Shown: positions 26,301-41,358, counted from the first letter of the stretch. The stretch is 64,000 bases of DNA from Lichenostomus cassidix (GCA_008360975.2 CM039182.1:19564324-19628323), one strand, 5' to 3'. Notes: a model not told the origin generated them from the sequence alone. Numbers and translations: made by a program.

Positions 26301-29300
26301 TGTCTCCTTGCCCCAGTGCCTGACAACACTCCAGCCAGCCAAGTGCAAAACAATGAAAAGCTCTTTTACCAAGTGGCAGAGATGGGTTTTATCCACATTT
26401 CAGATTTTCATGGTGTTCTGGTTTGGGGATAACTTACATAATAAACCTGATGATGTCTTTTCAGGCAAATCCTGCCTTCCTGGAAATATAAGGGGTATTG
26501 TATTTCCAGCTCTTGAATGACCACTAAAATACCACTCTCACAGAAAAATTTAGTTATGCATACATGGTTAAACAGACTTGAAAGGGAAGTCCATCAGTAC
26601 AAATAAGACCAAGTTAAGGTCCTGTTCCACAGCTGGGAGTACCACATTGGTAAAACCTTTTAAAAAGCCTTATAAAGTGCTAGCAGAGAAAAATCCCTGA
26701 GTGATACTCAGAGTAAGCAGAGGTAAATGCTTGCCAGATTAAGTTGCAGCTGCCTGACTTCATGTGTTCTGAAAAACCATGAATAATGCCAGTTTTATAA
26801 ATACAGTGAACTTTCCAAATGTGAAGAATAAAATCTTATGTGTGCTGCCAAGAAAGGCTGCCAGAAACCTTATGTTTAAGTTTTGTACAACCTAGGAATA
26901 GGATATACCCCAAGTCCAACATCCACCAAATATTCAGGCAATAAGAGGAGGTTATTCAATGTCTAAATCAAGGACTCTTCTTTTTGGATGTGTAAATTGA
27001 TCCAGAATTTGACTGACTGACCACAAATTTTCCAACGGGGGAAAATTAAAACTGTCTTGGAAACAGCAGAGATAATAATTTCATCTGGCCGAGGTCTGTC
27101 CTTTCTTGCAAATGGACTGCAGAACCAAGAGAACTGGCAAGTCTAAACAGGTTAGTATTTTACAGCACTAAAATCAGAAAAATGGAAAAGATCAATGCCA
27201 CCTTCTGAACAATATGCTGCAGTCTTTAGTCAGAAGCACATTACAAGCAGATCCATTTCACAGCAATCCCAAGGGAACCATCAGAGAACACAGACTCCCT
27301 TTGGAACTGGGGCTGTTTTGCAGCGTTGATAAAAGGATAGATTATGCACACATCTCCTAAGAACATAATAACTCAAACCCTGCTAGTTCCTATGGATGAA
27401 CTTTCTCTCTTTTATTTAATGAAGCAAGCACTGCAACAGTGGGTTTCATTATTATTTCATCTTTTCATTTCCCCTGACTATTAGTAACTCCTAGCTAAAT
27501 GTAAGCCACCCACAAGTGCATTGCCACATCAACAACCATAGCTACAGCTACAAGCACAAGATGTAGTATCAAAAATATACATTTTCCAGTGGTTTTGGAT
27601 TCCATTTACCATCTAAAAAAATTAAGAACTAATAGAAAATTCTCAAAATTATATACATTTGATGCATGCTGGAAATAAACCCCAGATTAAGCTGACCCTG
27701 CTTTGCGAGAAAATATAGGGTGTAGGATAACACAGAGTGTGTGACATCACATGTCACAGGAGACCAAAGGATTTTCTGAGTACCATGTATGGATTGAGCT
27801 CTGGGCTGATGTGATGAACTTTGCCACAGTAGAAATCAGATTGCTGATAGAAGGAATTCCAGATTAAATGCCAAATCCTATGTTAAACAGGATTTCACCA
27901 TGTTGAATTTTAGGCATATAATGGGATCAAATTAAGTAAGTTGTGAGTTGAACTCTGAGTAGCAAAAATTTGCCAGAAAGATAAAATGTGATACTGCTGT
28001 GCACTTCAAACTGCCGGGAGTCTTTCTAAAATAAATAAATATCCTATGGAGGCTAAACACTGTGCAAAAAAATTCAAGTATTGTTCTAAGTAGCTCTTGC
28101 TTATGAGCAATTAATCAGACAGACTAGAAAAAAAATCTTAAACCTTCCAGAGTTAAGTTGTTTCCATAAAAAAGCACACGGCACACTGCCAATTCTTCCA
28201 GACTATCTCCGATGAATCACTGCTTCTTGGGCCTCAAAATGATGCTGTCTCTCCTTCACTTGGCTGTGTCATCTCATTCCAAGGCTTTAGCTCAACACCA
28301 TACTTTATCATCACATTTATTGTGTAAAGTGTTGACTAATTTTCTACATTCTGATTTCAAAGTATAGCAACAGCATAATTGGTCAAGTCTATTGATGTGC
28401 TTTCATTTCTTTGTCATGTCTGTAATAGTATTTTAAATACTGTTCACTTTTCTCACATAATAACAGAAACTTGAAGATTTTACAAATTTTAACCTTCAAT
28501 ATCTTCAAGCTGCTTTTAGAGTTTGAGCAAACATTATTTTTCCTAAGCATGGGAAATTTTACTTTAACATATTATTTCAGCATTTTATTTAACAATACAA
28601 GCAGCTTAGGAAAGCATCTTATTTCCATTTCAGTTTAAATGGCAGATAAATTGTAGCTAATGTTGGAAAGAGATGTGTAAAACCAACCAACTCCTGATTA
28701 AACTATATTACTAACTCTGGCAAATTTCTCACCAATTATTTCAAGGACAAGGCTGAAATAGTCTTTAATCTTTCCTTATTATAAATAAACATTTCTTTGA
28801 CACATTACTGTTTTCAAAAGAATTTCTAAAAAATAAATAAGGTCAAAGAAGCTGGACAAAGAATGGTTTATTTTTCAGAGAGCTACATGTTTTCAGAAAA
28901 GTAGTAAGGGGAGATTACTGAATATAGGCTATACTTTTCACCATTTGTAGGAAAAATAAATCCAACTTACTATGCTTCACTGTTTCTGCAGGAACAATGA
29001 TGTTTGCCTTCAACTCAGTCCCCGCAAAAGCAGAATCTGATAAGGACACTTTTGAGAGCCAACTGATAAATCATGGCTTAAAGCTATATTTCTAACATAA
29101 AAGACATAGCAATTAAAACTAGTTTGGCATAAAAGAGAAGGCTAGTTTTCATCCTGTAACAGACTCCCCATGTTCAATCTGCAAAACAACTGAAAACTCG
29201 AAAACACTACTGCAGGCAATAGGCGGAAACATAACAAAGGCATATATAAATATATTTCTCCTTTTACACTTCATCTTTTGCACACCTTTGTCACTTATTC

Positions 29301-32300
29301 ATCATCCTTATTTGACTTTTTCATCCATCTTCCCCTCTTTCAGCTGCCCACTTGTTTGCTGGAATCAGTTCTCTTTCCTATGCAAGACCTGATTATCCTG
29401 AGAGTAAACCATCTGATGAAAATAATTTAACACATAGGCGACCACAGGTTTATGTGATGCTTAGAATTAATACTGCACATCTCAAGAGCATTATTAATGA
29501 CCCCCTTCGGCAGAGGAAAAATAATTAATATATTCTACAATATCAGGTTGTAATGAAGTGTTTTTATATACCTAGGTCTGCTTCAGGTTCTACTCTTTTT
29601 CAGGCCAGTCATATTAGGGAACTAAAATACTAAGTGACCATCAGTGGAAAAAACACTCACTAATTGTGATCATATGGATATCACTCTACAATTCAATAAC
29701 CTCACCCACAAAAAAAGTTGTTGTGAATTCCTGAGAATTTACAAATAATTTTAAAAGTATTGGAGCTCTAATCTATTCAATGAACCTAGTGTTCCAGCAG
29801 AGTCTGAGTGAGATCACACAGAAAAAGCAGCATTCAAGTCTACAGGAACATATAATCAGAGCTGGAAGTACTGTCTAAACATGTAGCCCAAGAGAAGACA
29901 GCTCTCTGCTGCAACTGCCCATAAAACAGGCAATTTTGTGACTAATTCAACAGAAATGGCACGTATATTTTGCAGTGTATCTACTTAGTGGGGGATAAAA
30001 CTAAGCACTCCTGAGTTGGAGCAGGAATGTACTGGCGGAGTATCGTGAAAGAAAAAGAGATTCAGTAAATCTCCCTGGCTAATTGCAAAGGATCTTTATT
30101 TATTCCCTGAGCCCTGCCAGCGACTAGAAGCAGCTTGTCTTCACTTTGGAAAGAAATTGAAGCAGCTTGCTGCACATTGGCCAACCAGCAGTTATTTTCC
30201 TATGAATCCGCTTGCATTTTGGAGCAGAAGATGACATTTGCTTTACAGAGGATCAAACTGTTCCCTTGTGTTAGGCATTTGTTACCAATCAAAACCACAC
30301 AGCATAAATGCAAACCCTGAAAATCAACGCAATATTGAAAATTACAAAAAATGCTTCAGGACCTAAGCAACTGTTTATGATGTACTTACACGTAATTATA
30401 AACTGAATTTTGCATGTGACTTAAAACATGGTTTTTTGAAAAGAAAAGCCCATATTTTAAGGCCTTGTTAAAAAAATTTGCAAGTAGATAGGCCCAGAAG
30501 AAAAAGTTGCAGAAACACTGCATTTATCGTCATAAAATATTTTTTACAGTCTCTGCGTTAGCTATAATTAAACATATGCATCAAAAACTTTGTTTCATTG
30601 CAGATACTTTGTATGTCTGTATTTACTATAACTAGAAGACATCTATGATAGCATATAATAAACCCTGCATCTCACCACAAATTTTTTCAGTAAGACAATG
30701 CTGCGCACAAGAACCAGAAACCACACTGAATTTTCTGGGAGAAGCAAGGGACAAAATAAAACAAAGCACTTGATTCTCATTCAATTCTATTCCTAATGTT
30801 GATCTTAAATGTTTACAACTGCGTAGCTTTTCTCTTGGAGCTCCTGCTATACCCCACACAAGAGACCAGCAAATACAGGCAAGGAGGTTCCCAGCACAGC
30901 TGTAAGGCTTTGAGAGGTTCAGCTCTTCCCTGCCCACTCTGATTAGAACAAAACTGAAAGATGAAGACTGTCAGAGAGCAATCACCAGGCATAAAAGTAT
31001 GAGGCCAGAAAGAAAAACTTAAGCCTAACTCAGTGTTTAGGCTTTCTGCTCATTCCATATGCCGTCCACTGTGATGGAAGAGATTCCAACAGTACCTTTA
31101 GTGAAGTTGCAAAGATCATTCTTTACCTTCATCAGTTTGACTAAAGCTTAAAAACCCCTCACATCTCTGCCTCCCCAAACAGCTAATCCCTCACCCCCTC
31201 CTCAGGTGCAGAACCCCTCTAGCTCAGCGATGCACAAGTCTTGTCACACCTTTTGAGTGCCCCGCTACAAAGTGATGTGTATGATGCTGCCGAACTTGAC
31301 TGAGTGCAGGTTGTGGCAGACACTGAGCAACTGGAAAGCCCCATTTCTCCTCTCCCTCACAGACCCAGAGAAGCACACAGCCAGCATGCAAGACAGCAGC
31401 AATGGGAATGCCAAAGGAGGTCCAACGGCTGCCACCAGCCGGGATGCCACCCGCCCCGTTTCAGGGCTTGCATCTCCCTTGCTGTCTCACAGGAGGCCAC
31501 GTCTGACCTCCCAGACACTCAACACCCACCCATCATCTTGGCAAGCTCAAAATCAATGCTGGCAATCACATCAGCAGACATCAGGTATGAAGCCCATCTT
31601 CAAAATTTCCACTGCTGCTGGGAAAAGGATGTGTTGACTTCAGCTGCATGCAGAGTAACATCAAATATGTACACCCATTCAAGGCTATGAAGAGAGCTCC
31701 TACCCTTCCGTTTTTAATAAAGCATTACATTTAGTTGCTCCCCCCTGTAATTTTCTCTTACCCTGCTACAAGAAGAGTAAATGGATGTGTAAGAGGAGCA
31801 GTATGATGTTTTGCCTGTTTGTTTTGGTTAGAGGGTGTGTGGGGTTTTTTTAAACACATGGCAACATTTTGATTTCTATTCTTAGAAACCATTTGAGGAA
31901 AAAAGGGCTCATGAAAGAATCGAAGTCCACAAATGAACTTCCTTTCTGCTGGGTTTTTCTCAGTCATCTCCCCTCCAGTCATGCTTGCCAAAATCCCATG
32001 CTTTATAGGGGCATCTGTTCTATTCTCTCCAGGCCAAAAAAGGAGACTTTTCAAGCTCTTACTACAGCCGAGAAAATCTATAACTCAATGAGCTTAATGT
32101 GATTTTTTTCCCCCCCATGTCTGCAGCTCCACAACTGCCATCAGAAGAGAAAGTCCCCTTCTCCTCCCTCCCTTCCTCCAGCCCCATGCTCCCAATTCAG
32201 ACCTCTTCTAAAACTGTCCTTCTCCCACTCCCCATCTAACTGCTTTTTACACACGACTGAGGAACTGAGAGCAATTTATTTCTTCATTATGAGCCATAAA

Positions 32301-35300
32301 TGAAACTCGACATCAGCAGCTGAACTGACATACTCTTATGAATCCCTGCACTGCTCTAAGTTTTTTACCCCCCACTATGAACTTGGTATAGTTCATACAG
32401 GAAATACATAAAAAAGAGTTGCTTTCCCATACTAGTACTTCTCCTAGAGTAGTATCACAATAAAGGCAGTCTCAGTGGATTTGACTAGAAACTGATTCAC
32501 ACTGCTCGATACAAACAGGCCACCCTGCTGCCTCCCCATGAGTTAAGGTCACACACTGGCCTTCAGAGCAAAGTCTGGCTGCTCCCACTAACCCCAGAAG
32601 AACAGAGCAGTGCAGACATCACACTCCATATGCCAACCTCACTGTAAGGTGGCTTTATCCAGGTGGAACCCATTTCCTTCGATAAACTGTAAGTTATGGT
32701 AAAAACTATAGGGCACAACAATTCCATCAATGCCCCACGAAATAACAGTTTTAATGTGTTTAAAATCAGCAAATGTTCAAGAATGTATCACTTGTGTAAG
32801 GCTTCAATGCAACCACAACAGCAAGCACAGAACACAAGCATCACTGCTGTGGCTTTCAGTGAAATCTGCAGAAAGAGACCAGAAAATCTTGAGTCTAACA
32901 AAACAACCCCACATATTTGCATCAAAAATAGCAGATGAAAAAATTAAGCTGAAGCAGCAGGTATTTATTTTCATGCATTACAATCAGTATTTGCACAATA
33001 CCTCTAAAAGTGCCTGATAGACCTCATTTTGTTATGGTTAAAAGCTAATGGCAAGTCTGCAAAGATCCTTTTTCCTCTACCAGCAAAGCATGTCTCATAT
33101 TTGAGGCACACAAAGGATGTAAGAACATATTAATTGGCAAATGAGCCCGATTTGTAATTATTTATTTAAATTTTCTGGCTAGCCACAATCTTGTTCACAG
33201 ATAGTCTTCAAGAGTACAAATAGTCCTAGCAGAGAAAGTGCAGGCAGATTTTCAGCCTAAGATTGTTAGTACCAGGCATGAAGACCAAAGCTAGAATCTG
33301 TGCCCACTCTACACCAGCTCTTTGTGGCTCAGCCTGCAAATGCATTGCCTTGCTGGCAGGCTGAATCTATGAGCTGAATACATAAGCTCTTCGCCTCACA
33401 AAAAGGAAAAAAAAAATAAAAAATCAAAGCTAAGCTCTACATCTGGAAGAAAAAAAGGCAATTTAAAGAAGAGGAATACATTTCTGACATGGCCCAGTTC
33501 TCTGGTGAAATCAAGATTAAGAGGCATGTTTATGAGCAAAACTAAGTCAATATTTTCAAATTGGTTTTTAGAGCAAATCTTAGTTTTACAATTCATAAAA
33601 TTCAATAGGTAATTACACAGCTAGGCAAATGTCCTTAGAGGAAAGCAGAAGAATAATGAATTCCCTACATAATTATTTATAGCTGTGTTTTTGAGTGAAC
33701 ACAGTATAACAGGCATCAAGCCAATATTTAAAGAAAAAAAACCCGATTTGTAAAACCCTAAATATTTCTGTAAGCCAGTCCATAGACAACAGGCTATTTC
33801 ACAATCTAATCTGCCTTTGCAATACATAAAAATCCCAACAACTTAGCTCGCCTCTGTGATTAATCATTACGATTTAAAATAAAACCTTGACAAAGACAGG
33901 TCCAGAAGCACAACCACAAAATATTTAATACTATCAAAACATGCAATTTGCTTAAAATAATGTTCCTGGGAAGTGCCATAGTGGCGTGTGCAAAATATTT
34001 TGTCTGATCCGTATTTTGAAGAAACCCTTGGGAACAAAATCATTACCAAGCATCAATCAAAATGGCAACAACTAGAGATCAGATCCAATTCAGTCTTTCA
34101 TAACTAACCCTAAGAACAAGCTGCTTATCACTCCAAAGCTCAAAAAAGATGATGAAAACTATATAACACAATGTCCTTTAGCTCCCTAAAGACAACTGAT
34201 TATATTCAGTTAGGAGCTGATTGGTGTGCAATGATGCTTCTGCTTTCCAAATACACAGCCTAATTGCCAATACAACTTCACAAGAAAACACAAAGGAAAA
34301 GATTTCCCTCTCCTGCTATTGAAAAGACAAGCAGTAGCTGCTAGCAAATGAAAAGAAGGCTAAATTGTTGTTATTTTTTTAAGCTCAAATATCATCAGTA
34401 ACATGCTGGAGACAAAACTAAACAAACATTTTTTTGTAACAAACAAATAGAACATGATCCAAAATACTCGCCTAAAATCTCATAGGTTTTAGAGTGTCAC
34501 AAGTAAAAATTATAATAAAAATCTATCAATACATAAAATTCACAGCACAAAGGAGCTTTAACTGGATTGAAAAGAATAGGGTTTTAATTTGTATATTATA
34601 TACAGATGCTTTTGCTCCAGTTTAAGGCTTGTTTTATACACATTAGAAACAATACTGGATAGATTGCTCTGCTCTACTTCACCACTCCACAAAACAGATT
34701 TAAATGGAAAAGATCATTGCACACAGCACTGTGCAGAGCACATTTCATTCTTCTTACACAACAGCAGGAGTTTTCAAGCAATTTGAATGTTACTTAGTTT
34801 CATTTGAATGAAGAAGAACAAAAGCACCTTCCAAACATTCTTTCTTCTTTATAAAGAATGCAGACAGATCTTAGTGATAGATGCTCAAGACAATCCCAGG
34901 ATTCTTTCTTTGGTGCAGAGGGGAGTACTTGTAAAGATGCATATAAAAGTTGTAGGACAAGTTAAGAAGTAAATGGGAAAGGAAACAGGAAGCAAGGGAG
35001 GGAAAGGAGGCTGGAGAAACAATAGGCATCATAAACATTGCTAGAACAGACAGGTTGAGTGTATCCCATGTCTAGATCCAAACCACTGTCAAGTAACTCC
35101 ACAAATGCCTTTTTAGGCAAGAACTGACTTCTTAGTTTTAAGACAGCACTAAAATAAATTAACAGAAAATGAATGGTACATCATTGACTCTATAAGGTTT
35201 AAATTAATTTGCCTGCCCGGCTTTTCTGTAATTTTCATCCATCTTGGAGGAACACAAAATTAATGGATTTACTTTTTCTCCTGAAAATACATGGTTATTG

Positions 35301-37660
35301 CAAAACAATTATGTTCATTTATACAATGTAAAATATCCTGCAAGATAGACGGAAACAAACAATATGCAGACCAAGCGAGTTTCTGGGAAGGGCACAGCAG
35401 CTGAGCCAACAGAAAATGCCCCCATTCTGTTTAGTATCTGGGACACTGGGCACCCAGGTCATGTTGGTGGCAATCCTTTCTCAGTGCAAGAGAAACCAAG
35501 CTGTCCCAAGAGAAGAATCGGAGCAGGAAAGCCTGTTGAAGATGCAATCCAAGCTCTGACATAAACCTCTCACCAGCAATGTGAGGCATTGCTCTCACAT
35601 ATGTGCTAAAACTCGAACAGCTCTGCCTGTACATCACTTGCTAGGAATATTTTGTGGGGATTTTTTAAAAAAATTATTCCGGACAATTTCACATAACATA
35701 TTTATTCATTAATTAATTTATTCATTAACATCCCTTCATTTTCTTTAGTGACAATACCATTTGAAAACTGAGTTTTTCTTCAGCAATCTGTGAAATCTGA
35801 TTTTTCACAAAAACCTAGTCACCTTTCAATCATCTGTATTACATCACTTGAATAACTACTAAATTTGGATGTATTTTAGGGAAATATATAAATTCTCTAA
35901 ATTTACTCTTCTGTAAAAATCTACACTTGAAATCACACTCTATGCTCCCTTTAGAGCCCTCAGAAAGATACAGACACACACAGACTAACATCTCACCAAC
36001 CCTGCTTTCTATGCTCGTTTTGAAGATTTGATAAATCCTCACAGTCTGTAGAGACAACCAGATCTCCAATGACTACATGAATCCACCTCTACATCACTAA
36101 TTTGTTTGATGACAAACCCCTTGTGGATCCCCTTTGCCCTGCTCCCCACCAGAACAGCAAGAGGAGATACTTGAGACTAACTTCAGATTTCATTTAGGTA
36201 AACAAGAAAGGCAAAGAACCATGTGCAGCTGCTATAAAATAAACACTCATACTCTGCTAAAAATGTTCCAGGCTGAATTGAACATCCACAAGCTGCTAAC
36301 GAAAACAGCAACACAGAATTCCTTACAAATATTCCTTGGAACTGGGAGATCCTGTTGTTGCTCTCAAACACTACATGGACTGGATTTTTCCAGAGTATTT
36401 TAAGACAGGACAAAATGTCCCAAACAAGTAATTTACTTGATCCAAGGTTTTCACCTTGATATTGTTTACTGTCACTGAAAAACTCCCATGATCAATTAAT
36501 ATTTCACGTTTATGTCCAGCAGATTCTGAAATGTCATAAGGGCCTGGCTTTACCAAATCCCCAGCCTACTACAAAACAAACCAATATGATTACAGCAGGA
36601 CAAAGTCAAAGACTGTTGAGAACAGAAGATGTGTACTGATACAATCAGTGCAACAGCAATTGAGTCATTAAATGTTTTGGGATGAAGGAACATGCAAAAA
36701 AAGCCAGTAGAGAACGTGGTGTGATGCCTGCTTATGGGAAAACAAAAAAACCCTGCTATGAAAGCTCCCAAATTCCAGAACCTCTCTGAAAAAGTTATCA
36801 AAATCTGCATTGACATCACCATGGCTTAAATCAGCTGGGCATAAAGAACTGTGCTTCAGACTCTGCACAGGCTCAGTCACTGTGGTGCTTTGGGTACCAT
36901 TTCTGCTCTCCCAGGTTGTTGTATCCACACGCCCATGGACACACAGATGCCTTCCTCAAAAGCACAGTCTCAGGAGCACCGTCCTGCAGCCAAAGCCACA
37001 CTGGGCTCTGGATACACTGCCACATATCCTCTGTTGGCCACACTGAACTGTCCTCCAAGCACCCACACTGGTCTAGGACTCCCACGAGGCTCCACTAGGA
37101 TCTGTCCCTTTGAAGGAGACACAGACAAAGGGGCACAGGAGCCTACACCACCACCACCCCATCTTCTACAGGCTCTTTTCAGTATCAGTGCAATGGGGAC
37201 AAATGCTGCCAGGGATTTCCCCTCCAACCCATGCCTTAAAATAACATTGGGATGTGGGAGGAAAGCATCTAGGTTAACTCTGCCTCATGTGGCACTATTT
37301 TAAGCAGGAAAACCCCGAGGATTGGTAGGGTTTTGATTCTTTCTTCCAAATGTTGCCACTTTAGGCACTTCCATCAGACTCTGTCTCCTCCTCCAGTTTT
37401 AATCACCTGATGGTATTAGAGTAACAAAAATAAGGATAACTACTACACATGGAAATGAATGAAAAATGAGAAAGTATTTTTATGCCAGGATCAAAACAAT
37501 AGCAACCAAATATTTTTCATTGTACCAGAAGAGACTTCTTCTATTTCTTAGACTGCAACATCACTCTGATTTGATAACTTACAAAAAAAAATTAAAAATT
37601 ACATTTTGAACATTTATACCAGCAAGCCATCCAGTCTTTCAGAAGTTGAAAAACCCATAC

Positions 37661-37753
37661 CTGGCGCACAAAACTGTTGGAGGTAGTGTCAGAAGATGTA
37701 CTCCCATCTGATCCTTTAAATCGGTTTTTTCTTCTTGCCCCTTTACCGTAAGA
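37661..37753 (-). CDS. CACNB2: CACNB2 coding exon 2 (SYGKGARRK...SNSFVRQ), 31 codons
   Basis: This is the second coding exon of the calcium channel beta-2 subunit. The acceptor is a T-rich tract ending ttttttaacag (AG at 37755-37754) and the donor is CAG|GTATGG (GT at 37660-37659). The 93 bases encode 31 residues without interruption. They begin [18 protein letters not shown] and end in the serine/threonine-rich [13 protein letters not shown]. This segment is shared in very similar form by CACNB1 and CACNB2. The [14 protein letters not shown] part and the upstream exon identify CACNB2. It is basic (7 K/R against 2 D) and lies in the variable N-terminal region ahead of the SH3 domain. Both splice phases are 0, so it can be skipped or used from other first exons, as the beta-2c type is known to do. 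The next conserved exon (GSADSYTSRPSDSD) should lie beyond the left edge of the window. Confidence 0.96.
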
Positions 37754-39513
37754 CTGTTAAAAAACAGCAAATAACAAAACACAGGTTAGAGAAACAGTAT
37801 TCCAGCATTAATTTGTGTTGCATAGAAAGCTTCCAGGGTCTTCTAGTATAGCAGGGATTCGGATCATCAGCTTTGTGCCAATCAATAAACACATATTCAG
37901 TAAGTAACTGATGGGATGTGTGTGCAAGTGCCCATCAGGCTTGGTCAATTGAGCCCTAAATGTTTTGCTGTTGTTGGCGTTTTTCCCATTTGGGTTTCGA
38001 AAACATTTATAGACTCACACAGATGAAGAATTATTCACCCAAGTCACACTGATTAAAAAGTGCAGTTTGTTGTGCAGCTAGTTTAAATAAACAAGGTAGG
38101 AAAAGATGTACTGGAGAGTACTCATGAGCCAAGTCAGCTGAGGGAACATAATACAGCAAGAAGTGACAACTTGTTGACTGAGATACAATCTTACAACTGA
38201 AGGAGATTTTACAATAATAATTTTTTTGCAAAAAGCTGAAGAAAGTAAAAGGAGTATAACAATAAAAAAGAACTATATGTATAACTGGGAAAGGGATAAT
38301 ATGCAACTGAAAAGCAAGGCATCACTTTTATCTGTTAGGAATTTAAAAAGACATCAGGAGAAAGGTATAGTTGGCTGGAGCAAGACTTTAAAAGTATGGT
38401 TTAGAAACGCATAAAATCATGGTTCAGAAACAAAGCAAATGCAGGCATGTGAGTGCCAACAAAAAGCTATTCTATGCATTGAATGCGGATCTTCAGTAAA
38501 TATCTTTGCAATAAATAACAAGCAAAAAAAAAAAAAGAGTTCAAAACTATGTTATTTGCAACCCCTTATTTCTGTGTAATTATTGAAAACTGTGTAGACC
38601 GTAAACTGTGCCATGACACCACCTCAGGGCTGGGCAACCTTCAGAGCCTTGAGCCTGAGTTCACTGGTTCTCCTGGTGGCTCCAGTGCAGGCTGAGACAC
38701 TTAAAATCCCATACTGGCAGATTTTTAGTACCATGTCTTCAAAATCTGAGTGCTGATCTTAGCAGTAATGCATATGGTAACTATGATGAAATATTTTGCA
38801 ATCTAAGAGTATCTAAGGAGGACAACAGATACCCACTGCTAACTTCAGATTATTTGACAAAGCCAGGTAACTTGCCTCCACGAGATGCAAGAGAACAATC
38901 TCAAACTGTTTCTAGACCAGAAGTGTTGATTTTGGGCAAGTTTGGAGCACTGGTTGAAATCTAACACACCAATCTTTCAGAAAGGATAACTCAAGGAACA
39001 ATAATTCTGTCAGCCAGACATTCACTCTCAGCAAAAACAGTTTCTGTTATGTCACTAACCTAACAATGCCCTACAACAAAAGCAATGTTGGATCCCCCCA
39101 AAACCAGATTTATGAGAAAGATATTTTGCCAAGCTCACATGATTTTTTTCAAAACTATAAAAAAGCCATGTAAGAAATTTCTGAAAGGCACCCAAATTGA
39201 TTCTACACATGTTGGTTAAGGCAGAACTATTCAAAAATGAGCATGCTGCACATTATGGGGGCAAAAATAGGACTTTCTGATGAGTTTAGAACTGTAACCC
39301 AGCAGGACTCAAAACATAAAATTAGATTTCAATCAGGAATAGTTTTACATGGTTGCATTTCTAACAGGAATCTTTTGTAATAGAAGAACTTTGTGGTAAC
39401 AGAAAGGCCTTCCTAGATCAGTAAGAATAATGAGTAGATTGGAACCACTGCTAAAAGCTAATTATTAAAAATATTTTCCAGTTATAATAGACAGTTCTAT
39501 CAGAACCATCATT

Positions 39514-39555
39514 TTCCACCTAATATAATTAACATAATGTTCCACCTAATATAAT
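39514..39555. repeat. 16-bp direct repeat, period 26 bp
   Basis: TTCCACCTAATATAAT occurs at 39514-39529 and again at 39540-39555. It is a small local duplication in intron 1's neighbourhood. Confidence 0.8.
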
Positions 39556-40679
39556 ATTAAAATACCTAAAATACATTAAAAGTACCTTTGATGGCAGTAG
39601 TCTTCAAATAAAACAACATCTTTAAATCAAAATCCACCTGTTATGAATGGTTCCTATTGAGTTAATTGACTGTGGTTACCCACAAACATTTTGAACTCCT
39701 TTTCTACAATTTTTGTGGAAGAATACAGAATATACTTACAAAAAAAAAATTTCTAATATTCACAAAGCAGCTCAAGAATCTAAAGCATCTACATAAAGAT
39801 CACATTATCCAGGCAACTTCATAAATGGTGTATGGTACAATACTGTGTAATTCCCGAGGTGATAATTAAAAATGTACACACATTCTCTTTCACAGTCACT
39901 TTTTTTTTATATTTGTCTCCAGTTTCTACAATATTTATTTATTTAAAGTACCATACTGTTCAGTTTGATAACAAAAAAATTATGAGAAAGGCAAAGGAGG
40001 GAGTGAGTCTAGAGTGATGAGGATAAAACAAATAAGAGCAGAAAAAGAACATCTTACAAGCACAGAGAAGTGTGCATTTTATCTGTGTAGCAACAACTAA
40101 AACCATTTATTTCTGGCAACATCACAGCAAATGCAGCTCAGGTCAAAACTCACCTTGATTTTTCAGTTTGAGGAGGTTTTTTTGTGCACAGCAACGTGCA
40201 CGTTACTGTTCTAGTGTTCTGTAAGTGAAAACTACTCAGAAGCAAAAGCTACATACTAACTTTAAACACAAAAAACCTGTTGACATGATGGCAGGCTGTG
40301 GCTACAGATTGTAGGCAGAATCAGTTTTACACCTGTTTCTTTGCACGGACAAATTTTCAGTCTGAAGAAAGGGGAACAACTTTGGTATGTGGGAAAACTG
40401 GGATTTGATGACTCATTATTTTAAAGGTGACTACATTTTTCTTCCACACCTTTCAAGCTTATTCCCACTGTCAGAAATGCCTGAAATTTTCTTCTGAAAA
40501 TCAGATTAGCCTTCCATAATCCCATAATCAAAACAATTTTATGTATTTTTTAAAAATTATTCATTATCTCTGTCATGTTGAGAATCTTGAATACTCATCC
40601 TGTCATAGTCATTATGTTTTGTTTCTTTATGTGTATTTTTTTCCGTAAGATCTTAATGTCAGAATGAGGCCTTTGTCCC

Positions 40680-40758
40680 AAAAAAAAAAAAAAAAAAAAA
40701 AAAAAGTAATGTTTTATCAGTTACTTTCAATTCTCAGGGGGAAAAAAAAAAAAAAAAA
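40680..40758. repeat. Two poly(A) tracts (26 and 17 bases) about 36 bp apart
   Basis: A26 at 40680-40705 and A17 at 40742-40758 are separated by 'gtaatgttttatcagttact' and a short G-rich segment. They could be simple low-complexity sequence or tails of old retroposed copies. I see no recognisable retroposed body upstream and no target-site duplication. Confidence 0.8.
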
Positions 40759-41358
40759 GAGAGCATTTCTCCCCATTTCTCCCCAGTATGTTACTGTGAT
40801 TTTCATATTAAAATTCATTCCCTTATCTGTGTTCCATGCAGCAGTTGGCTGCAATTAGGTAGCTAAAAATAAAGGGCTGAATCACAACATGAGGACATTG
40901 GCCAGTAAAAGCAGCAACACAGGGCAGCCATTCTTAAGCTATATGGTGGCTGCACCTGACAGAACAGCCACTGCAGTCCAAACACCTCAGCACCACAGGA
41001 TACAGTGCCCAGTGGTAGCAATCCCAAAATCCAGCAGGGCAGGGCACCCATGGCACACCACCCTTTGCCCCAGCTAAGCTGAACAGAACTGACTCCAGCC
41101 CTGTGAACAAGCCTATTTATACAAAAAGTTGGCTGACAGTAAAATTCTCACTGGATTTTAGCAGAATACCTTAAACAAACATGAAGTTACATATACATGT
41201 GTTTGCAAGATCAAAACTGTAGCTTCGTTTATTAGTCAGATGCATAAAATTCTTTTAAAATTGGTTGAGGTACCAGAGACAAAGAATAAAACACACACAT
41301 TTAGGTTCTAAAGCTTCATAAAATACCTGGCAAACAAGGTAAGGGAAACCTTACCAAG

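Larger units (their letters stand above)
19905..37660. other. Large CACNB2 intron 3' of exon 2, no coding feature seen
   Basis: About 17.7 kb, mostly AT-rich and unique-looking. GC-richer patches at 25720-26340, 31190-31640 and 36840-37300 give overlapping open frames on both strands. They show no recognisable protein and no consistent splice sites, so I do not call genes there. The (CA)n and AT-rich tracts are listed separately. Confidence 0.65.

Noticed and set aside
25591..26520. Overlapping open frames up to 162 codons on both strands
   Set aside because: They occupy a GC-richer intronic patch. I see no recognisable domain, no supporting splice sites and no preference for one strand.
36851..37303. 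150-codon plus-strand open frame next to CACNB2 exon 2
   Set aside because: It is antisense to the gene, in a GC-richer patch with competing frames on the other strand, and has no domain or conserved motif visible.
40148..40160. Perfect minus-strand donor AAG|GTGAGT in CACNB2 intron 1
   Set aside because: No in-frame ATG exon or good acceptor lies upstream, and the sequence does not encode the known short beta-2c start. It is probably a chance site.
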